This document shows positions 24,288-35,871 of a stretch of DNA of 64,000 nt, one piece after another; position 1 is the stretch's first letter, and every line of letters begins with the position of its first letter. The stretch comes from Zerene cesonia (Eukaryota > Arthropoda > Insecta > Lepidoptera > Pieridae): assembly GCF_012273895.1 (NCBI RefSeq), contig NC_052120.1, positions 5,208,001 through 5,272,000 on the forward strand. Reading direction: 5' to 3'. The notes beneath the pieces were generated by a model. The model did not search any database, had not been told where the DNA came from, and saw only the letters and a program-made list of their open reading frames with translations. A program made the translations under genes and the position numbers.

Positions 24288-27200
24288 TCATCTCTTTTGG
24301 TAATTACGTTCTTCATTGTCCTCTTTGAAAGCATCTTTTACTGCAGTAGCTACATCTCCTGTAATTGCTTTAGCTATGAAACCAGTTATACCGGTATCAT
24401 TTTTACGCGTTTCAAAAAATTTGTACACAAAATCTTCTAAAGTATCGTCATCAAAGGGAATAAAGTCACTTAAATCGACCTGTCGTCTATCTCGTTTTAA
24501 ATGTTTCTTTGAAAGAGAATAATTGTTTTCATCACTTTCTACAATACCTTTTCTATAAATTTCTACAGGTACTTTACTTCCATCGCTGACGTCATACTTT
24601 ATTCCCACATCCGCTTCCTGAATTTCTATTGAACCAACACCAGCGTCTATTAAAGCTGTCAAGTTTTGTGATCTACCTGATCTTGAATTTTCATTACTGT
24701 CTATTTTTTTGTGATTTTTATCCTTTATGGGATGTAAATGTTTAACTTCATTTGTTTCATGAGGTTTTGATATATCACTGTCTGTGATGGCGTTAGATGC
24801 CGGGTTGGGCTTTGATCCATAGGTTTTGACTTTGGAATGACCTTGTATAATTAAATACATCGGAGTTGCTTCAGTTGTTTGTTTAATATCTTGGAATTGC
24901 TCTGTAGTCGGCGTTAGTGGCGTAGTATACCGCATATGAAGATATGGATCATGAGTTTGTAAATGTTGCTGATTTTCATTTAACAAAGAATTAAGAATAT
25001 GTGGATTAACATGATAGGGTTGTTTGTGTGAAGGTGTACTTAGTGTTTGACTTACGGGAGGCGGTGGTTGCATCGTTTGCATGATTTCTAGATTTACCCC
25101 TTCTTCGGTTGTATGATCTTTAAACACTTGTATATTTTCAGAAGCGTGAGCATATAGATTATCTTCGGGTCTATCTGGATCAGCAACCATAGGCATTGAC
25201 ATCATAGCGCCTAGCATATCAACAACACTCGGCTGTGGTCTTGCAGTGGAGTTGTAGGTTGACTGTGACTGTCGAATGTAATTCGTCGTTATTTCTTGCG
25301 TATCACTTTCAGAATAATTAACCTGTGACTCTGTTGTAACTTCATCACTGGATTCTTCATATGACCATGTTTCGCGAGAATCTGTTGTGGTTGTTTCTAT
25401 TGGTGGTAAGACTGTAGGTAGAAATGTTGCCAATATCTGTGTTTTTTCCGTTGGTGGCGCTTGCTCTGTCTCAGTGTAGGAGGGTTTATATAATGTATTT
25501 TTAGAGACCTCTTTGATACGTTCACTATGTGGTATTAAATTATGCAAAACATTACGACTATTTTCTTCATTTAGCGGTGTTGTAGGGCCCCATCCAGCAT
25601 AATCGCTACTAACAGTGTTACTGGGTACAGTTTGAGTTTTATTAAAGTTTATAAACCATGTTTGATTTACGTCTGTTGCTTGATATATAAGGTTAGCTTC
25701 CTGAAGAGCAAATGAAGTTATCAACTCTGGCGCTGAAACAGTATATCGTGGAGGTAGAGTCGCCTCTACTAAACTTGCAGTTGTTGTTGGTCGTGGAAGC
25801 TTAGTTTCATGATGCAAAAATAAGGATGGCTTATATCCTGCTGGTGGTGGTGGTGGGGGTACTAAAATTGTCATTGGGTAATGCTCGTTAAATTTGTATT
25901 GAAAGTCTTCATACTTAGGTGGTGGTGCTGGTGGGGAAAGATGATGTCTCCTTGGAGGAATGGGAGGTCGTGACGATACACTTGGTTTTCGTGAAGACAC
26001 TCCTAAAACTAAAACTTCAGATTTTTTCTCCGGAAAACGTTCGTGTTCGTGCCGGGTATCATCTGCCCAGTAATGAACTTTCTCCAACATTGGTGGTTCG
26101 TAGTCATAAGTGGGATCATTTCGTAATGGATCCCCACGGCCAGTTAGTGGCTTCCATTGTTCAAAATCCATGCGTGGAGAAAAAATTGAAGCGATGCTAC
26201 TGAGACTGTCACGGGGATCTGAAAATTCGTTTAAATATGTTAAAAATCTAAACTCTATGTCTTTGTATGTGGTAGTCGAGCACGCTTCGGCACGAATTGG
26301 GCCAGCTCGCACCGGGGCAGTACCACACCCCCACAGAAAGAAGACCGGCGTGAAATAGCATACCCCTGTGTTTCGTTCGGTGAGTGAATGAGCCGGAGGC
26401 CCATATCATCTTCCTTACCCTTCCCAGTTGTTTCCTTTATTCCTCTCTTCAATCCTTTCCTAATCCCTTTCCAATTTGCAGTCAGCAATCCATTTGAAGA
26501 GGCGTAAGGTCTGCAATCGACCTTACACCTCTCATGTTCATGGGCGGTGGTAGCGCTTACCAGCTCCATTGACGACTATGACATAAAAAAATTAGGATAA
26601 TACATTGACAACCTACAAATATAATAATACACTTACTTGACGCATTTGGTATTTGAACTTGTTTATACAAGGGTGTGACTGGACTGGGATCTTGTCTGGA
26701 GGTTTGTAGCAAAGCAACAAACAGAAGTATATTGAAGCTTCTGACCTACAAATAAAAAAATTCTTGCATTTATAAAATTGTTATAAAAAGAAGAATTTTT
26801 TATATCGGTCCAGTAGTGCTGTCTCACTCTCACACAACTCTTCAGCATTACATTATTGGAAAGTACTAGCTGCGTCCCGCGGTTTCACCCGCGTAAGTCC
26901 GTATCCCGTAGGAATGTCGGGATAAAAAGTTGCCTATGTGTTATTCCAGTTGTCCAGCTATCTACGTACTAAATTTCATTGCAATAGGTTCAGTTGTTTA
27001 CATTGTTCAGATTTCCATAAAATTTTATTGGTATACCTAAATTACATTTATCACTGATTTTAATACTTCTATTTATAGAATAGCCTAAATAAGGTATTTT
27101 TAACACGCAGCGTACACATTACACTAGCTGGTTGTAATTGGTATATCTAGGTATAACATTAAGTAACTCTTCGGTAATACAATACAAAAAATAAGAACTT

Positions 27201-27917
27201 TTCCAGATTGTCTGAAAGCAAGCGAACGACCGAACCGAAAAACGCATTTAATTATTTTCAAAATAATAGTTGGTCGCATACCCATAGCGGTTTTCGTGTA
27301 ATTAGAGCGGTGGTTGGTTAGTAACCGTTTTTTGGGCACGCAAGTCGCTCGTTAAAATACCGAGCGGCGTGGCAGGAAGAAAGACGAGCTAATTTAATAT
27401 TATAACCATCCTCCTTGTTTATGTATGCGAAATACTTGACCTCGATTACTTATTATGGAAAAATGTAGATATTGGTCAAAACATAATGACTGAAAGGTAT
27501 TTATGTTAATGAGCGCGGCACTTGTATCCCAAAATTGTTTCTGAAATCCTAATAACGGCTATTTATTGCGTCGTGTTCTTGGGGCGTAATTTTTCAAACT
27601 CAAATTAAATTATTTATCTATTTATTCAAAGAATAATCTTCTCAATATCGTATTTTCATATAACAGCGGTAAGAATAGTTTCTTCTCGAGAGAAAAGCCA
27701 GCAAAGAACAAAACAGAATACAAAAAAATGTCAAACAAAGATTTTAAATTCACACTTTTCACACTTTGTCTCCTAGCATCCCGCAAACAGTTTGACCGTA
27801 CTACCTATTACATATTTACTTAAAAAACAAGTTCGCAGTTTTTTTTTATTAATTGCAACGCGTGCACTCAAGCGATAAATTTTAAAATATATGAAAACGA
27901 TAACTCACCCTGTTCAT
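24288..27917 (-). CDS. Secreted proline/threonine-rich protein, family not recognised
   Basis: Three coding exons on the minus strand: 27909..27917 (ATG AAC AGG, donor GTGAGT), 26637..26745 and 24288..26218. Phases close to give 682 residues. The start reads MNRVRSFNILLFVALLQTSR, a clear secretion signal, followed by QDPSPVTPLYKQVQIPN. The large third exon codes a disordered region rich in P, T, S, E and H, with PPIPPRR, PPAPPPKYEDF, a VPPPPPP run and several N-linked sites (NQT, NKT, NST, NDT). Near the end KHLKRDRRQ is a strong dibasic cleavage site, leaving a compact C-terminal segment (VDLSDFIPFDDDTLEDFVYK onward, about 68 residues). The 26 residues upstream of the third-exon acceptor that stay in frame come partly from a repeat in intron 2 and are not part of the protein. 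I do not know the function; an extracellular or cuticle-associated protein, or a processed precursor, would fit. Confidence 0.8.
26278..26575 (-). repeat. Interspersed repeat in intron 2 of the proline-rich gene
   Basis: Begins GAGCACGCTTCGGCACGAAT on the plus strand, includes GCCAGCTCGCACCGG and CAGTACCACACCCCCACAG, then a run of TTCCCTT-like pyrimidines, and ends near CAGCTCCATTGACGA. This is a well-known type of dispersed element in moths and butterflies, probably a retroposon fragment. It ends 60 bases before the exon 3 acceptor and happens to stay open in the coding frame. Confidence 0.65.
26865..26998 (+). repeat. Interspersed repeat, same family as 9787-9999
   Basis: ACTAGCTGCGTCCCGCGGTT, then CGCGTAAGTCCGTATCCCG and CCAGTTGTCCAGCTATC, truncated after AATAGGTTCAG. 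Lies in intron 1 of the proline-rich gene. Confidence 0.7.
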
Positions 27918-28843
27918 GTTACATAAGTGCCGAAAATGTAATTTTTAATATAATCATGTAATAAATGGTATTAAAGATAACATACTACATATACTGTAGT
28001 ATGAATTTCATGCGAAATAGTGAGAAGAGAGCTGCTAAGTGCTGACGGACATCCAAATAAGAGCAAAATGTCACATTATTTAATTATTTATGATACAACA
28101 CAAGCTTGGTTTTTTAAAATACAGACTCATAATAATCTTGTCTAAGCATAATGAAACAGGATCCCTAAAGTATGATAATAAAATGTTTAATTGATAAGGG
28201 ATCTACGTTTTAGAATAAATCGGTATACCGTATACCCACGAACAAGTCTGAAACATAAATGTCAGTTACGTTTCTCGCCGATGCAAAACAACAACCAATT
28301 TTTCGAAAGTTTTAATTATTATTGTTTAAACTCCACGCACATTTTCACCAATGGGAAATGTGACTAGGACGTCGATTATCACCAGGACACGATGGATACG
28401 CAGCAAACCGTAGTGAAAGCGGTGCGTGCGGCGAATCACTAACTTGCACATTACACGACAGGAATCAGGCTGAGGCGTTTTGCATCTAATTTATCTTCCC
28501 ATTGTCCTTTCACTATCTTATATCATTGCACTTCCTCAGTGTTTACGTGAATAAGATAATTCTCCCATATATTCGTATTTCGGGTGTTTCAGACGAGTGT
28601 AGTTGCATAACCCGTAAATAGTGATTTTGTGATGCAAAAGCGAACGAGCGACTTATGAAATTAAATTTTTACGTGTATAACTTATACATATATGAAAACA
28701 GTAGAACTTAATTCACCCCGAACAGTGAAGGGAAATTTAAATTAAGAAAATCTGTATGTTGAAATAGAATGATCAAAGATTTAGTAGAATTTAATTAAAG
28801 TACCTATCATCGTGTGTAATTAGTTCCAATTTCTCACGTTATT

Positions 28844-29020
28844 TTATATATAAAATTGTCGTGTCATAATGATAGTTTCCATAGCCCTCCGAAACGGCTG
28901 GACCAATTCTCATGAAATTTTGTGTGCATTTCGGGTAGCTCTCCGATACAACAAACGTCTTTTTTCATATTCCTAATAGATAAGAGTAAGGCACAACAGC
29001 GTTTGCCGGGTCAGCTAGTA
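28844..29020 (+). repeat. Interspersed repeat, same family as 15339-15520
   Basis: ATATATAAAATTGTCGTGTC, CCTCCGAAACGGCTGGACC and ACAGCGTTTGCCGGGTCAGC in order. Confidence 0.7.
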
Positions 29021-29645
29021 ACTCAATAAAAAAATTAAAACGTACATTTTAACTGTACATGATAACAATGTATCGAACAGCTGTTCTAAAATATGAATTA
29101 TACCAAAGTTTGAAATATATTGCATACGTTACTGCGAGTATGTGCTTATAAATCAATAATAAAACACCGATGGTCAATACGTTAAAGAACAAACATTTGT
29201 ATAGACACGTCAACTTTCCATTTCTAAGATATTGTGGTTAACCTGATCCTCTTCTATCCACTATCGGTATGAAATTAATATCAATATCATACGTTATTTG
29301 TGCACGAGTGAAAACGATGGTGGTGTGTCTCGAATATTTAGTTACATTGTCAAGGTCTAGAAAGCTCATGCTTTTAATAATATTTTCCTGTTTATCATAC
29401 AAGTTTTATCATGGTCATCATTTTTATTTTTATTAATATATAAGTATCAATCTAAGATAAAAAGTATGAACTCAGATATTCCCTTTTAATTTGTTTACGT
29501 TGAAATAAAAATATCTATTGTCAAATGGTGATTAATTTCTCGTGTAAATTTCTACAAAGCCGAGTTTTATTTGTTTTTCCATATTTAGATCTTTTATGAA
29601 TTAGATACGAATACATACTTATCTCCCAGTATTTTTATACATCTA

Positions 29646-29810
29646 CCAGCTGACCCCGCAAACGCTTTTCTGCCTTACTCTTATCATTTAAGGGTAAAAA
29701 TAGATGTTACTGTCTCAGACCTACCCGATGTAGACACAATAATTCATGAGAAACGGTCCAGCCGTTTCGGAGAAGTATGCTACTGACATTGTAACACGAG
29801 GATTTTTTGT
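29646..29810 (-). repeat. Interspersed repeat, same family, opposite strand
   Basis: Reads on the plus strand as CCAGCTGACCCCGCAAACGC followed by GGTCCAGCCGTTTCGGAG: the reverse complement of the 15339-15520 family. Confidence 0.7.
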
Positions 29811-32444
29811 ACAAACATAACATCCATATGCAAAATAGGTATACTTGTTAAAATTAGAAAACGTTAGGTAAATCTATTGTCTTGATGACAGAGATTCAAT
29901 TAAGCATCACGTAAGATTATTTCATTGTCTGGAAAACAAAACTCGTTTTCGTGAGTTTTGAATGACCGCACACGCACATATAAACTTGTGGCTATCTATT
30001 TATTTGGCAGTGAAAGTTTAAAGGTATTATTTTTAACATCCGATTGATAGGCGATACGAGACAGAGCTAGCCACAGAGGCGTGGGAGCGCGCCAGCAGAC
30101 CGAGTGGCGCCACGGGCGTTTTGACAACCACGACTACCGACGCTGCCTCTGGGCATCATGATTCTGTAGCTTATGAATTGCGATGATCCACTTTAGCTGG
30201 GAGTTCTCTAATATCTAGAGCCGCATAATACTCGACTTTACTTACATTGATCCTTCAAAACAATTGAGAATAATTGAGATGCGATTATACCATATTCGTT
30301 ATTTAACCAGAGGAAGCGGTTACGGTTTTACAATGGCTCGGTCGCAGCGGATAATGCAAGTATGTTATTTATTACAGAAGCTATTCACGTTTCACCATAG
30401 TAGGTGTATTGTAGCTTTCCAAATGAAGTGATAACTCAACCATTATTAACTCAGTAAGCCTGACAACGGCTTATTACTACAAAAAAGGTACCCCTGTGCC
30501 TCCTCTATGAAAATATATATGTAGATTGGTATCATCAATACTATTTTATATTGTTTGATAGGAATTTGTTGTCATTTGCCATTAAATAGATCCATTTTAG
30601 AATCCGGAGAGATAGGTACCTCCCTCCAGTTGGTGCCCTGTTTGTAGAAAATAATTATTTAAAACACTGCTATGTTAAAAAACATATTTTAAATTTTCAG
30701 AACCGATTAAACTATTTACTAATAATTATTGTATCTTCGAACAAAGGCTAAATTAATAATTTTCAGCGTTATCACTGGCCGTAGATTATATGACATGTGT
30801 GGGTGCAAGAGGAAAGAAATATGAACACTTTCACATGTTTTATGTGTCGATGACCAGTCGGCACTTCTAAGGTAAAGATGAACCCACGCGTCTCTTGTCT
30901 ACAAGCCGGCGACACTATTAGTTACTGACGATTGTTTTTACGAGTTACGATGTAACTGCTCACTACCTAATTAACCATTACTTTATGGGCATTGATCACT
31001 ATGATATGTAAGCCTCTCTTTCCCTATATTTCCATCTCTTCATAAGTAAATATTATTTAGTGTTGCTCTTTGGTGATAAAATTTGAAATTACACCACTGA
31101 GTCCGAAATTAATTTAAAGCAATCTAAGCTTTACATATAAGTGATTAATAGTTTCATATTCTTTTAATTTAATCAAATAAACCTAACAGTATAAGTGATT
31201 TCTTGTTTTTTTTTATTTATTTAATGTCGTTGTTATTTAAAATAATAATATATGTACATATCTAGTATAAGTTCCTAGGTTAAAATAGTATATTTAGAGA
31301 ATCATTAATTTAATTGATCTAGACTGAAAATTAAAATTTTGTTTATAATTTCTGCTCTATGTTTTAAAGTTTTTAAAAGAAATAAATAGAGACTGTTCTT
31401 ATCATATATATATTGTTTATTTATAAACTTATGTTTTTAAGTACTGCACAAGTATAGACATCGGATTGAGATTATTATTATACTTATTCTCCGCATTTAA
31501 ATTTGTATGAGAGCATAATCATTTGTTGCCTGGAAGAGATTATAAAGTTAGCGAACAGTAGCCTACTGTATGTTCACATGTAAAGGCTTTTTATGAATTA
31601 CTTGTGTTTGACAAGTACAATGTATTTAAAAATAAAAAAGATAAAAATATACAAGTATGTTACTTACCAAACACATTTTAATTATTTTAATGAATCAATG
31701 CACAAACACGACACACCACATGAAGGCTCGGACACAATAAGCTGTGCGCGTTTTCCGTACGATGTCTGCAGGCTGTCTGACCAACTGTCATAACGCATAG
31801 GACTCGTTCAAAGCTATTGTCTTGGTACACTGTGAGGTATTGCCTGGTCTGGGTATATGGACTGTGATTTATTCGATACCACCCGTATAAGAAGCTTTTT
31901 ATAACCGGCTTAGCTAGATGATAAACAATCTACTCATTCATTTAACAATATTTAAACTTGGAACCTTTACAGTATGCATTCTTTAGGCCCACAATACACT
32001 CCAGAAAAAAAAAACAAATAAAAATATTTTTTAGCATGTAAAATTATATTTATTCTAGATTCCATTCTCTAAAACTTGTTGTGTCATCGCATCACATCTG
32101 ATTAATGCCGTCCTTTTTTTCTTCTAATAGAGATTATATTCCTAATTATAGTTCACTTTAGATACATACGCAAATAAATTTTACGGGATGCGGTAAGCAG
32201 ATTAAATAGATTTCCAAATGTTCACTTTTAAACAAATATCTCCCGTTAATTTAGAAAGCATTGTATGCAAATTTACTGGTAAATTTTACTAACGCGGAAT
32301 AAGTAAAACACCTCGTCGTTATATAAACAACTGATCCAATACCAAGGAACGTCAGAAAACAACCTCAGAACAACCTTAGACTCATTTCTGACCACAAACA
32401 CTGTTTTACTTGTCAGGATGCACAATTTGTCGTTTTATGCTAAA

Positions 32445-32643
32445 ACTAGCTGCGTCCTAGGTTTACTAGGTTTCACCTGCGTAATTCTGTACCCCGTAGG
32501 AATATCGGGATAAAAAGTTGCCTATGTGTTATTCCAGTTGTTCAGCTATCTTCATACCAAATTTCATTGCAATCGGTTCAGTAGTTTTTGTGTGAAATAC
32601 AGACCATCCTCACAAACTTTCGCATTTATAATATTAGTAGGAA
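32445..32643 (+). repeat. Interspersed repeat, same family as 9787-9999
   Basis: ACTAGCTGCGTCCTAGG..., CGTAGGAATATCGGG, GTTCAGCTATCTTCATACC and a full right end CGCATTTATAATATTAGTAG. A local duplication of GGTTTACTAGGTTTCACC-like sequence sits near the left end. Confidence 0.7.
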
Positions 32644-34014
32644 GTAGTATAGGATATGATAGTGCAAGTAAATTTTAAAATACTGTTTTATTTATGAACA
32701 AATGTAGGGATAATTTTATTTTAATAACGTTATGGACCTAAGTACAATATCCTGTTTTATATTAGATATTTAGGTTAATAAATGATCATACATTTATCTG
32801 ACGTATGCATGTTACATGTTTACTTAAGGTTTTTCATTTTATTTTTGTTATATTAATTCATGCGTCGGTGACATGTGCCTTTGCTTTATGCTTATCTCTC
32901 ATATCTATCGTCTATATATTTCCGATAATAAGTATTAAAAATACCTACTTTGTTATCTAGATGTTGTGTAATTTTTTAAATTGCGAGTTCATATAAGACG
33001 AATGTTGATGAGCAATTAAGGACCCCTATTAGGTAGGTTACCCTACATAAGTAAGAACTAAATTTTGTAATCACTTTCTATTGTAACAATACATAACGAT
33101 GATGTAATATTTCATTATTTATGAACCTAACAATTATTACAGGGCAGCATGGGTAACATACGTTACAGTATAAGGATATTGCAGCTATAAAAAGAGCATT
33201 AAAGTTGTGTTTGAATGTAAAAAAAATTCACAGTTTTCATTGTTTGTCTATCATAGTCACAAAAGCCGTTCACTGAATAAAAGTACTTTTAGTGTATGAG
33301 ATGTATGAGATGTATTTATCGATCATCCCTGGTTTAGACTTTAGAAACCCCTAAATTCCGACCTTCAAGGCATTCAAGCAGCACAAGTTATAAAAGTTTT
33401 ATTATGATAATTATAAAAATGATATATAATCACAAAATTATGCTTGAAGTGTCGTCTAGGCATAACCACACGCATTCATTAATATTAGAATGACCATCCC
33501 TTTTGCAAGTAAAAGTACCTAATGAATTAACACTACGAGCATACAAGTTACTAATACTTAGTGGCGACAAAGCTTCCGGAAAATTTCACCGACACAATGA
33601 CATAGTTCTGATTGTTATTTTATACATATCTAAGTAGGAACAAGCTTACCTAAAATTAATTTAAAGAGCATAAATATTTCAAACTAGTGTTTAAAACACT
33701 ATCCTAGTTGCTATAATAAATTATAATAATTATTAAATAAAATACATTACTGAATACCGGCTACTGAGCGCATAAATTACGCCGAAAAAGTTATTAATTT
33801 CAATTTTAAAAAAATCACAGTAAAACGGTTAACGGAACAGGCCGGCAGGGTGAAGCGAACTGTGAGTACCAGAAATGATTATTAAATTGATGACATGACT
33901 TCAATTATTACCTAAGTAATTAATAGCGTACCTACTGAGTTAACATACAAAATTATCCCTCAACCTTATCCGTTACAAAGAAATCAATGACATTGTACCT
34001 ATACCTGTAGATGA

Positions 34015-34145
34015 AGAGTTTGTTTGTTTATTTACTTAAACGCGTTTATCTCATGAACTGCAAGGATTTCGATGAAATTTGTTAGAGATTGTTTGAGACT
34101 AGATCCGAGAATAGACTGTTTATTTCTCTGGCTACGGACGGAAAG
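34015..34145 (+). repeat. Interspersed repeat fragment
   Basis: Contains AAACGCGTTTATCTCATGAA, GATGAAATTTGTTAGAG and GGCTACGGACGGAAAGCTAG. The wording is that of a common lepidopteran short element, but no second copy is in the window. Confidence 0.5.
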
Positions 34146-34382
34146 CTAGATATGAATATAGAAAATCATTAGCTAATCTGTCCGCAATTGTATTAAAATT
34201 CTCAAATAATAATATGAAATTATACATGTACTTAATTTTATGTATGTATTTACGGTACTTAGCTTATCTTTAAGAATACGATTAAGAAAGTAATATTTCT
34301 TTGCGATACTTACAATAGGTTCAAGTGCTAAAATCGCAAAATTAAGAATAACTGTTTCATTAAAATCAAGGTTCTTGTTTTT

Positions 34383-34510
34383 TTGTTATAGCGAGCAACT
34401 GAGCTTTTGGTTCGCCTGATGGTAAGCGATCACCACCGCTCTAGAACATTCGCAAAGGTATTGCTCAGTATATAAGTGCAAAGGATTAACGACTGGAAAT
34501 AAGGATGATG
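34383..34510 (+). repeat. Interspersed repeat fragment
   Basis: Contains TGGTTCGCCTGATGGTAAGC and GATCACCACCGCTCTAGAAC, a familiar piece of a non-LTR element in moths and butterflies. Family not assigned. Confidence 0.5.
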
Positions 34511-34836
34511 ATACTTGTTTGTTCTACCAACTTATGGGTAATGGGTATCCATGTAAAAAGCAATTAATTGAATCATTATAATGCTTTCAACTTGTTGTTT
34601 TTAAATAATAAATGTAATTTTAGAACTTTTAACAAATACAAGCTATCATTTATAAAGCAACCAGGACAGCTGAAACAAATATAATTAAAATGTAATATAT
34701 ATATATATATCCGCTTTTATTCATATTTGTTAACATAAAATTGTTTTTATTAAATTATTATTAACCATTACCAATATAAACATATAGTGAAATGTGTTAA
34801 TGATAAATGTATTAAGACTAATACAAAAAAGCTCAT

Positions 34837-35871
34837 TTAGGTTTTATTCAATTTATTTGAGATGTGTTGCATGAATACATCTAAGGGATCACTACCATTA
34901 TCATTAGAGTTTTTTGAGGAGTATTCCTGTATTAATGTCATGTGCTCCTCCAATGTTTCACTGTCATTCTGTTCAGAATCAAAATACTTATCTTCTGCAT
35001 CTTGTGATATTTGTTCAAGATCATCATAATCTTCATTGTTATCAACATTGTTGTAGTCAAAGTCAGTGTCTCTTCCTTCTATGAAACTGCTGTACATTTC
35101 TTGGTAAAACTCTTCTCGTAATATTCTCTTTTCATTTGCATTTATCATTGTTTGTTTTCTTATCTCTGGTGTGTAAGTATCTTTTGTATCAGGAACATCA
35201 AAGTCTCCCCACTGCTTCTTCTTGATACTGTTTTCTTTTTCTTGTGTTTGGTTATTATTTATTGAATGATTTGAAGTAGACTCTTTGTCCTCATCAAGCA
35301 TTTGTACATTTTTTACTTCTCTCATCTGGTTACGATCTACCGTCTCCAAAATTAAGCCTAGCAGTGTCAAGTTGTCACTGTCTACTGCATCCCTCTCCTG
35401 TATTTCTTCATCCAATAAGTACTGTCCTACTAACTGTTCATACAGTAATGGATTTCTGTACATCATTTCTTTTTCACTAAAATAATCTGTTTCTTCTTGT
35501 AGTTTTTGGAGTGCTTTATATCTTCTATTCCTTATTCGTTTACTTCTACTTTCCTCAGAATGATAGACTTTAAGATGAGATACACATTTATTAAAATCTT
35601 GATTATCCTTGTAAATACTCAATGTTTCAAAATATTGTAAATGATTAGGAGAGAGAAATTTGCCAAATTGCATAAGAAACTGTGTTGGTGACTTCAAGTA
35701 CAAGTTGTGAGCGTAAGCTGTTTTATCAACAGTTTTTAGATTATTTTCATTAGGGTGTGAATTTTTAAATGTTATTTCAGCACACCTCACTAAATAGTCA
35801 ATAATATCATGTATAGGGTCAAAGTCATTGTCATCAGTATATTCATTGATGTCACTATTATTCTGAGTCAT
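34837..35871 (-). CDS. CCDC97: Coiled-coil domain-containing protein 97 homologue
   Basis: A single uninterrupted frame of 344 residues, MTQNNSDINEY to DVFMQHISNKLNKT. The family core is plain: IRNRRYKALQKLQEETDYFS, then EKEMMYRNPLLYEQLVGQYL, and later WGDFDVPD and REEFYQEMYSSFIEGRDTDF followed by DYNNVDNNEDYDDLE. These match the conserved block of animal CCDC97. The human protein is nuclear and has been reported to associate with the SF3B part of the U2 spliceosomal particle; a role here is inferred from that. The gene is intronless, unlike its neighbours, and lies head to head with the ABCC10-type gene. Confidence 0.9.
   Translation of the reverse strand: MTQNNSDINEYTDDNDFDPIHDIIDYLVRCAEITFKNSHPNENNLKTVDKTAYAHNLYLKSPTQFLMQFGKFLSPNHLQYFETLSIYKDNQDFNKCVSHLKVYHSEESRSKRIRNRRYKALQKLQEETDYFSEKEMMYRNPLLYEQLVGQYLLDEEIQERDAVDSDNLTLLGLILETVDRNQMREVKNVQMLDEDKESTSNHSINNNQTQEKENSIKKKQWGDFDVPDTKDTYTPEIRKQTMINANEKRILREEFYQEMYSSFIEGRDTDFDYNNVDNNEDYDDLEQISQDAEDKYFDSEQNDSETLEEHMTLIQEYSSKNSNDNGSDPLDVFMQHISNKLNKT

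Larger units (their letters stand above)
27918..34836. other. Intergenic region of 6.9 kb, repeats but no gene seen
   Basis: No exon could be supported on either strand. It holds repeats at 28844-29020, 29646-29810, 32445-32643, 34015-34145 and 34383-34510. A GC- and CpG-richer patch at about 30055-30160 stands out from the AT-rich surroundings and could be a promoter or a noncoding first exon, but there is no open frame. Upstream control DNA of the proline-rich gene probably lies in the left part. TTTATT at 34716-34721 and 34746-34751 are candidate poly(A) signals for CCDC97. Confidence 0.5.

Noticed and set aside
26255..26569. A 104-codon frame and the N-terminal extension of the proline-rich protein
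   Set aside because: Both lie in the interspersed repeat of intron 2; a good acceptor (TTTTCAG) at 26219 and a signal-peptide exon upstream explain the gene better.
31593..31793. A 66-codon frame in the 28-35 kb desert
   Set aside because: No start context, domain or conserved-looking composition.
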